Positions 11,885 through 19,300 of a stretch of 29,626 nucleotides of DNA are shown piece by piece. Source of the DNA: Elysia marginata. Its lineage: Eukaryota; Mollusca; Gastropoda; Plakobranchidae. A program made the translations under genes and the position numbers. The stretch covers positions 374,077 to 403,702 of the forward strand of contig BMAT01008308.1 in the NCBI GenBank assembly GCA_019649035.1, in the 5' to 3' direction. Under the pieces are notes generated by a model. The model was not told the origin of the DNA and searched no databases. It saw nothing but the letters and a program-made list of their open reading frames with translations. Within the stretch, counting starts at the first letter, position 1. Each line of letters opens with the position of its first letter.

Positions 11885-12419
11885 AAAACATTTCTTGCTA
11901 TTGCGCAAGTAGCCTATTTATCGATGGACGGACCCACAGACCTCTGATTCTGAAAGCACCATTTGACTCTTATTTTTGAGTTGACTTGAATGATAACGGG
12001 TTACTGAGATTGAGAACAATGAGCACAAGGCGTCGGTCTCTGCCTCGCGCTCGAGAATCATTGATCGACCTGGTGAACTGATGCACTACTTATTTCTAAC
12101 CTAAGCTTGGTTGACACTCTTGTGCAGTATTTGCCTCTTCCAAAAGAATGGTTTCCTCTCTGTCTTCTCTCTGCCTGTCTTTCTGTTTCTCTGTCTCGAC
12201 CCCTGTCTCTGCCTGCCCCCCTCTCTCTTTCTCTCTGAATCAAGGCTGTGTACCAATCTATCTATCTATCTAACTTTGGCACGTGAAACACGTGTATAAC
12301 AATATGGGAGAATCAAAATTAATGAACAGTGCTACAGTGTGTTAATACATTTAACTCCGAGTTATCTAAACTTATCAAAACTTGAGAAATTTTATCATGT
12401 GTATAATGTACAGTTACGA
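11885..12419. other. non-coding, pyrimidine-rich and GATA-type simple repeats
   Basis: Contains a CT/CTGT-rich block (about 12155-12237) and a short ATCTATCT run near 12257-12272. Frames across it on both strands encode only repeat-derived Ser/Leu or Arg/Glu strings, so no gene is called. Confidence 0.6.
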
Positions 12420-12451
12420 CGTCTGTCTGTCTGTCTCTGTCTCTGTCTCTG

Positions 12452-12500
<49 letters not shown>
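12420..12500. repeat. CTGT/CTCTGT to (CT)n compound microsatellite
   Basis: Begins with GTCTGTCTGTCTGTCTCTG words and resolves into an uninterrupted (CT)n run of about 40 bases ending at 12500. Confidence 0.95.
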
Positions 12501-12501
<1 letters not shown>

Positions 12502-12703
12502 ACCTACAAAATTACATATGTCTATCAATCTTCTTGTTTGTATAAAAACTAGGAATACAGATATAACATACTACCGTATTTAAAACCTTTTGTATAATAT
12601 GACTGATTTCTCAATATTAACATAATCTACCTGCTAGTGCAACTTGGTTCTCTGGTTTGGGCAATCGCCTTTTTCCCCAGAAAGAAAAAAAGGTGTGTGT
12701 GTC

Positions 12704-12723
12704 GGGGGGGGGGGGGGGGGNNN
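12704..12723. other. G17 homopolymer with a 3-base N gap
   Basis: GTGTGTGTC is followed by 17 G residues and NNN at 12721-12723. This is another assembly break at low-complexity sequence. Confidence 0.9.
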
Positions 12724-12985
12724 ACCTATTTTGATTCTTTGGATCAGCTTGCCTAACAAAAAATAAGCGATGCTGATTACGTGTATAGACAAACTTATCT
12801 TTTAAAAGTTTCTTTTAATATATACATGTATCTACATTACGCTTCCGAAAAGTATTTAAACAAAATATGGCATACCGGTACTTGCTTTAATTAGGTACGG
12901 TATGGGGCCAGTGCAGGCGTCGTCATTAACCGACTGGAAAAGATAATTAAAGGCCTTGCCCAGGGATGCATGATAAAAAAAAACC

Positions 12986-13327
12986 TCAAAAATCAATTGA
13001 GGAGAGAACCAGAACGCAGTCTGCTCGTGTCGGTAATGTGGGCCCTACGATTTTAAATTCTTTAAGCTTATGATGCAAACGCAAAGATATTTTTTTCCCG
13101 GAAAGGTACAAAAACAGGAAACCACAAGAGCCAGTGTCCAATTGTAATACATTCCCTTTTCTAGCATTTAGCAATGTAGCCAACAAGTTTATTGTCCTGT
13201 GGCTATTGTCAATCAATATTGGTGGCTTAAATATAGTGAAAAAAAGGGGGAAGGCTTCGCGTCTTGTATTTGTAAAGCCACCAACTAAATTTGCGCATCT
13301 CTTTTCCCCTACATATGACATTGACAA
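12986..13327 (-). other. unassigned 113-codon open frame
   Basis: This is the longest stop-free ATG frame outside the ligase exons. It has ordinary codon variety and no simple-repeat bias. The central part (around residues 46-60) reads LLATLLNARKGNV, faintly like the (A/C)LLN-GG-V segment of AlbA/Schlafen domains, but the double glycine is missing and nothing else supports the match. There is no clear splice-site framing or neighbouring exon. It may be chance, an old exon or a transposon fragment. I do not assign a function. Confidence 0.15.
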
Positions 13328-13509
13328 TAATAATTCCGGATACCCTTGATTTTACTAGCACTTAAAAGAAAACAACTCCGAAGCCTAATAAGTGTATAAT
13401 ATGTATTGTGTAAGATTGTCTCTGTTTCGCCTATGACCTAAATGCTCTTTTGAGATAAAAATCGCATGTATTCAGATTCACCAGTAGTAAAACAGGACAA
13501 TGACAAGTC
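13328..13509. other. non-coding sequence
   Basis: AT-rich, with no feature recognised. Confidence 0.4.
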
Positions 13510-13760
13510 TACTATCTAGCGGATCCGAGGCCTGAATTCTCTAGTTTTGTTTTCTTGCATCTGGTGCACCGCACGCACGCACCACATAGCACAAGCCCGG
13601 TGCCTGACTGCTGCATGCGGTGCGCTAAACGCAGTAGCAAGGTTGGCGTACAGCACGATAGGGCGTACAGGGCCCAGATTCTACGCACCATAACGGATCG
13701 TGTCCTTTCTTTCTCAGTACAGTCGGGCTGGCTGCTACCTTGGCCCCTTTACACAAAAAT
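13510..13760. other. GC- and CpG-richer patch
   Basis: A stretch clearly richer in G, C and CpG than its surroundings, with words such as GCACGCACGCACC, GCATGCGGTGCGC and GGCGTACAG. A plus-strand frame (13555-13800) crosses it but has no recognisable domain. A CRE-like TGACGTTA (13778-13785) overlaps a TATATAAG (13784-13791) immediately downstream, so a small promoter is conceivable. An eroded repeat is equally possible. Confidence 0.3.
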
Positions 13761-13886
13761 TTTGCAAGGACCGGTCATGACGTTATATAAGAATACCTAG
13801 TTTCAAAATACATATATTCAAACTTGCAAACCCAGTTTTAACCTGAAACTCTATTTGTATTACAGGCCTTAAGTCATCAGTAGGCC

Positions 13887-13887
<1 letters not shown>

Positions 13888-13942
<55 letters not shown>
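13888..13942. repeat. (GA)n microsatellite
   Basis: About 27 uninterrupted GA units following TAGGCCTA. Confidence 0.97.
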
Positions 13943-13947
<5 letters not shown>

Positions 13948-15094
13948 CGATGGCGACCAAATGATTTTCACGGCAGGCCAGGAAAAGAAAGACACCGCCT
14001 CTTATCTAGGTCAAAGTTTTCTGTCTCGGTCACGGGTCACTGGTGCATCGTGAGGATAAAAAATGACGTCTACCGACTTTCCGAGTTTCCGTAAGCTTAT
14101 AAGCATGCCCGTTGCAAGTTTAGGGGACGTAAAACTGGTAAATCTAAAGCAATTTCTCTTGGGGGAGAGGGAGTCAGTTACGACTGCATCGTTCACAGAA
14201 ATTATAAGAAAAGAAAACACATCGTAGGACTTTTGCCCTTGGCCACTCCGAACAGAAGTAAAAACATGTAAACACATTCCAGAGTATGCTTCTGAAGCAG
14301 AGAGGGGCAAGAGAAGTTATTTGCCATCTCTTTTACTATATTTTTTAATGAGTTTGAATCAGTGATCCTAATTGTACTAAATCTCTCACTCGTCTCAGCC
14401 TGCACAAACGCAGCAATTGAACTTCAGTTACTTGAATTTTAAAAACTCTAGGTCTCTAATTATGCTACAGCCTTTTTAATGAACAATGCATAAATTATTA
14501 CATGGGCTACACACAATGATAAACAAATGACAATGATACGTCTGGTAATACATGTACACATGTATGTTATGTCGCGGATTTCCCTTGTTTCTTCTTTTCA
14601 AACTCACCATTACATTTTTTTTCCAAATTAATTATCGCAACTCAAAATTAATAATTTTAACAGAAAGGTATATGCCTACATTTTAGATCAAAGCAGTTTC
14701 ATGCATTATTTTGGGAGGATAACCCTGTAGGCCTACGCATCCCCTAGTCTACCTGTCCAGAGTAGATAATTAGGGCCTACATCTATAGTCTTGATCAATA
14801 ATTAGGGCTAACACAGCCCATCAGAAACAATAAGTAAACCAGGAAGGGGGATAGGTAGTTACTTTTTACATGGTAATTAACCTAAAACTATTCAATCCTA
14901 GTTTTACAAATGAAAGCTGGGCTTCAAGCGTTGGTGATATCCATCACGCGGAGATGGACATGACGGCTTTGTATGGTTAAACTTAAGGTGTACCAAATTA
15001 TGATTAGACTTAGGGCAATTTTTTTTTCTAATTTTCTCTCTATTGAAAAACTGACCACTTATACATGTATACAATTGTACGGGTGGAAAAGCGG

Positions 15095-15098
<4 letters not shown>
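13943..15098. other. intergenic sequence
   Basis: Minus-strand frames at 14011-14310 and 14202-14405 overlap in different phases and show no recognisable domain. The sequence is AT-rich with TAGGCCTA and TACATGTA words, and no gene is called. Confidence 0.45.

Positions 15099-15136
<38 letters not shown>
15099..15136. repeat. (AT)n microsatellite
   Basis: A run of about 19 AT units, followed by a purine-rich stretch (15137-15275) of GAGG/GAAG words that creates an Arg/Glu-rich but meaningless frame. Confidence 0.95.
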
Positions 15137-15139
<3 letters not shown>

Positions 15140-15954
15140 AAAAGAGAAAAAAAGCGGTCTGTAGCAAGAGGACGCGGAGGAGGAGAAGAGGTGGTCCGAG
15201 GTCGGAACTGTCGCGACGAGGGTGAACAAGAGGAAGGAAAGAAAAATGGGATGAGCAGGATGAGGAAGACAAAACTTATTTAATAAGCAGAGAGAAAATA
15301 AAGGGGACAGATTAAGGGTAGTAGTGGGGGTTTAATTTCTTTGAATTGAAATGTTAAAGACAATTGAGGAAATCTAGAAATCACCAGAACGATGAAATAG
15401 GGCCTACTGCCGCAAGAATGCAAAGTGTTCATGGACAATAGTGGAGAACCAGAAGCATAACCATAAAACAAGAAAATGATAAATTCATGACCAATACCTA
15501 CATAACTTTTAATGCAAAGCTCAGCGGCAGATCTTGTAAATCTTGTCATAAAGCTATGACTATGTTTTACAGTTTCGCTAGCTATTTATTTATGGATTTA
15601 TCTGTAAAAGCTACTGAATTACTATTTCACCAACTGGACACAGGCCCTAATTTTCCATGACAATAAATTGAATTTATTTTACAATTTCGCTGCGCGTACC
15701 AAGTAAGACCTATGTCCCTGTAAGCGACATCGTGACACAATAATACGTTAATTGCATTTTTGTTTCCCCATGATCTAGATCTAGTTTCATTGAAAATGTA
15801 TCTTCTTCATGATCTCTTTGTTCAACATAAAAATACTAGTAAACGTTAATATTTTAAACTCGCTATTCCCGTTGATAACGTAATATTTTAGATCTAAATC
15901 TAGAGCACCAGCCCTCATGTGCCTTTGTTGTTGTTTGCAAACCAAATCTTGATC
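15137..15954. other. intergenic sequence upstream of the ligase promoter
   Basis: A purine-rich block, then AT-rich DNA. No gene recognised. AGATCTAG-type words begin to cluster from about 15773. Confidence 0.45.
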
Positions 15955-16110
15955 GAGAGACCACGCCCCTAATGACTGCCATTGGTCAGAATAGAGGACA
16001 CTTTATTCTCATTGGCTGAAGGATCACTTGCCCCGTGCATGCACACACGGTAGGTCTATCATAAAACTCCAGACCCTACGCAGCAGAGAAGAGAAGCATA
16101 AGGGAAGAAG
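15955..16110 (+). promoter_or_regulatory. putative promoter of the MYLIP-like gene
   Basis: A cluster of promoter-type elements sits 100-250 bases before the start codon. It includes CCACGCCC (15961-15968, a KLF/Sp-type box), inverted CCAAT boxes ATTGGT (15981-15986) and ATTGGC (16011-16016) spaced 30 bases apart as NF-Y sites often are, the palindrome GTGCATGCAC near 16035, and a weak TATA-like CATAAAAC near 16060. Local G+C rises relative to the flanks. The transcription start is inferred to lie around 16080-16100 and was not observed. Confidence 0.5.
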
Positions 16111-16197
16111 TGTCTTTGTGGTGCAATATCGAAGTTATCCTTCGAAGAAGTTGCAGTTGTGACAAAATTTCTCCTTGGATTATTCAGTTTACCAGCT

Positions 16198-16296
16198 ATG
16201 CAATATGTGGTGCTACATATCCTTGCCGAATCAACGAGATCAACAGTGTATCGAGATAGAGATAGACACCAAACAAACTGGCCGAGTTATACTTGA
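16198..16296 (+). CDS. upstream out-of-frame overlapping ORF, 32 codons
   Basis: An ATG at 16198 lies 7 bases before the main start, with G at -3. It opens a different frame of 32 codons that stops at TGA 16294-16296, entirely within exon 1 and 4 bases before the donor. No other ATG occurs between the presumed transcription start and this one. The main ATG at 16205 has A at -3. Scanning ribosomes would meet this ATG first, so it could lower ligase output through leaky scanning. The peptide itself shows no domain and is probably not functional. Confidence 0.45.
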   Translation: MQYVVLHILAESTRSTVYRDRDRHQTNWPSYT

Positions 16297-16300
16297 CAAG
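16205..16300 (+). CDS. MYLIP: MYLIP exon 1 (residues 1-32)
   Basis: Begins ATG TGG TGC TAC and ends GAC AAG before donor GTAATA at 16301, phase 0. It encodes the first beta strands of FERM subdomain F1, a ubiquitin-like fold. Residues 15-21 (CIEIEID) match the position of the family's alternating acidic/hydrophobic strand. Confidence 0.9.
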
Positions 16301-19300
16301 GTAATAGACTATTCGCTTTAGGTTTCCTAAGTCAGTAAACAAAGTCGGTCAACAAGAAGGCTTTGATGCCAATCTAACTCCAAAAGCAATGTTTTGTTGA
16401 AATGTCTAATCATATTGCATGTCTTATTACACAGTTTAGCCGTAACCCACTCAACAGTTATAATACTTTTGCTCTTAGCCAAAACGCCAAGGTTTCTCTC
16501 TGCTAGGAAACTATGACGTCACGATCAGCTGTAGAGGAAAAAAATGGCACGCATGGGGTCAAAGTCCAATTTGTAGTTGTCCTCTGATTTAATCACCTCG
16601 CATACCCGAGTTTGTTCTCAGTCTCTTTGAAAACCAATGTCGCTATTTTTTTTTTAATCCGTATCTTTTCTCTAGATACATATCTAGGTCTGATTTTGTA
16701 AGGATTACATTATTTTTTTCAAGCAGTGGTACATAGATCAAGACTAGATCCAGATTAGATTTTACTTCTACTAGGTAACTAGTACATTTTAGATCAAAAT
16801 CTAGACCAGACTACAACTTTTTACAAGAGGGAAGAACTTGAAATGGCATACCTAGCCTGTCTTAAAGGCCTATGTCTTTCGCTACCTGGATCTGCAGGGA
16901 TACAATGTTTTAGCCTTACATTTACGCTGGTATTTTTTACCTTTTATAAAAAGGCAATAGAAATAGATCTAATAGATATTTAATTGTGATCTAATTCTAA
17001 TCTAGATTTAATTGTTTTCAACCTGTCTCTGTCTGGCTCTGAGAAATAACAATAACTTAAGTGGTGGTGGTTGGTGCAAATTAAATTAAAACTTCTCTAG
17101 AAACTAGATCTACTTGACAAGCTGATTGACCAATAATTGGCCCAACTTCATAAAATACAGGACTAGATGTCAATCATCAATGCAAATCACTTTTGCCAGG
17201 AATCTAATGAATTAGTCATTTACCCATGCTTTTTTCCCAGGTGCTAGAAAAACTTGGTGTTGTGGAAGTGGACTATTTTGGATTACAGTACAAGGGGTCC
17301 AAGAAAGAAGCTTTGTGGCTGAATCTAAGAAATCGCATTTGTGATCATGAAATAAATGGATCAACACATGTGTACCGTCTGAGCCTCAGAGTGAAATTTT
17401 TTGTGCCACCCTATCAAATTCAACAAGAGACCACAAAGTAAATCCTTATTTATTATTCAATCCCCAATTGTAATGTTATCTCACTGGACTCTGTGTCTTA
17501 CATGTTACTATCTAGATCAGATTCTAAATGACAACATTGACTAGTAGTAGTTGAAAGTATTTATTTGTTTAAGTCACTTACCATAGAGCTCTCCGATAGA
17601 AAAATACATCTCAAAGTCAAAGTATTCATTTGCAAGGCCTATTGGACTCTTCCCCAAAGTTTAACTGACACTAACTGACTAAGTTCCAAACCAAAGGATG
17701 CTGGATAGGCTAACCTTCCACTTAGTTCAAGTTCAACTTTCAAACCAGAAAGTTTTTTCTTTCTTTAGACCATGTTAGTTGTTACTAGGTTTACTTAACC
17801 TTAGTGTAGTTTTCTATGAAATGACCCTTTCGAGGGTTATTTGATATATCTGTAGATAGTGGTGATTGTAATAAAATATTATTAAACTCTCAGTAACGTT
17901 TACTTTATTTTGCTTTGTATTTTATTTTAAGAGTAAATTATAGGCTTAGTTAACATTTGTATAGGTTTTTTTTTCTAGATTCAATCACATGCAATGAAAA
18001 GTTTGTCTTTCTTTCAAATCTTTAAGTTTTAGTGCATTGACGCATGAGCATCAACGGAACTAAAATTGTCAGGTTTAAATATTATATTAAGAAAATGGTT
18101 ATTTGTAATTTTCTTACTTCCAGAGAACTGTTTTACAACCAGGCAAAAGATATGATGGCAAAGGGACTCTTATCATTAGATGCAAAAGACTGTGATGAAA
18201 ATAGACTGGCCAAAATTGTTGCAGGTATTTGTCAAGCGGAATATGGAGACCAAACGTGCAACATGCACCAAAACACATTATACTTGGATGTAAGTAAAGA
18301 GTGCAAGTTAATCTACTGTGGCTAAGACATTTGTTCATAAATATGAGCAGAGAAAAATTCTAGCTTTCGGTAAAAACATATTGGGAAATTTGAATGCCAA
18401 ATATATTTTTTATTCATTCCTGCAGTGATTTTTCTTGGTTTTTAGAAGCTGATAAAGAATTAAAAAACGAATTCAAATTGTGAACATGTAGGGCCTAATA
18501 AATATTTTTTTAATCGAATTCATAAATTTTGACAGTATAACAGGGAGTATCACATATCTTCCAAAGCAAGATGATTGTTTTAACTCATTTTTTTTAAAAG
18601 AAAAAATAAGATCATAAATTGTTGAATATTATGCTGATACTTAGGGAGTATGGTGCAGTAAAAGCTTTTTAGAGGCTTTTATAACATTTTTAAATGCATT
18701 GGAATCCCTTTCCACAAAATGAGCAAGTCCAGAGATTGCAAAAGTTATGTTGAACATTTTCTTTCATTGGTTTTGGCAGGTTTTTTATGTCATTTTTCTA
18801 TTGGATACCTAGAAATAATTATTTACTCTTGTTTAACCAATATATTGATTAATCCTTTGTAGGTTCAAGAGGATTCGTCATTAATTCTAAAACTTGTATT
18901 GAAGAAACCAAATTACGATATCCACATTGATTTGTTCATTTTTAATTTTCGTGTATTTCAGATTTTACAAGATTTAATCAGATCTACTGAAAGAGAATTA
19001 AGCCCAGATTTTGTAGACCAGATATCAACAGAACATTCCGTGTTAAAGGGCAAATCTCGCAGTAGTTCTTTCTATCAAGCATTGAAAGAGGTTAGCGAAC
19101 TGCCTACGTATGGTTGTGAGCTGCATCAAGCTACGACTTCTACTGGAACAGATGTAACCTTTGTTGTGGGCCCTGAAGGGATCGTCATTCAAGAAAATAG
19201 AACCGGTGCTGTACGAAGGTGAGGATATTGTAAGAAATATTAAAGTCAGCGGATACCTTTTGACTTAAACAGTTTATCGAAAATATATTTGTCTTGCAAC

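Noticed and set aside
12058-12545. Frames with Arg/Glu or Ser/Leu repeats
   Set aside because: Direct translation of CT/GA microsatellites.
11851-12723. Possible biological boundary at the N runs
   Set aside because: Both N runs abut homopolymers (T20 and G17), so they are assembly gaps and not evidence of structure.
14011-14405. Overlapping minus-strand frames of 99 and 67 codons
   Set aside because: They share sequence in different phases, and neither shows a domain.
15065-15283. Arg/Glu/Gly-rich frame after the AT microsatellite
   Set aside because: Composition follows from (AT)n and a purine-rich simple sequence; not a protein gene.
18114-18338. Minus-strand frame opposite MYLIP exon 3
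   Set aside because: Shadow of the real exon on the other strand; other frames overlapping ligase exons were rejected for the same reason.
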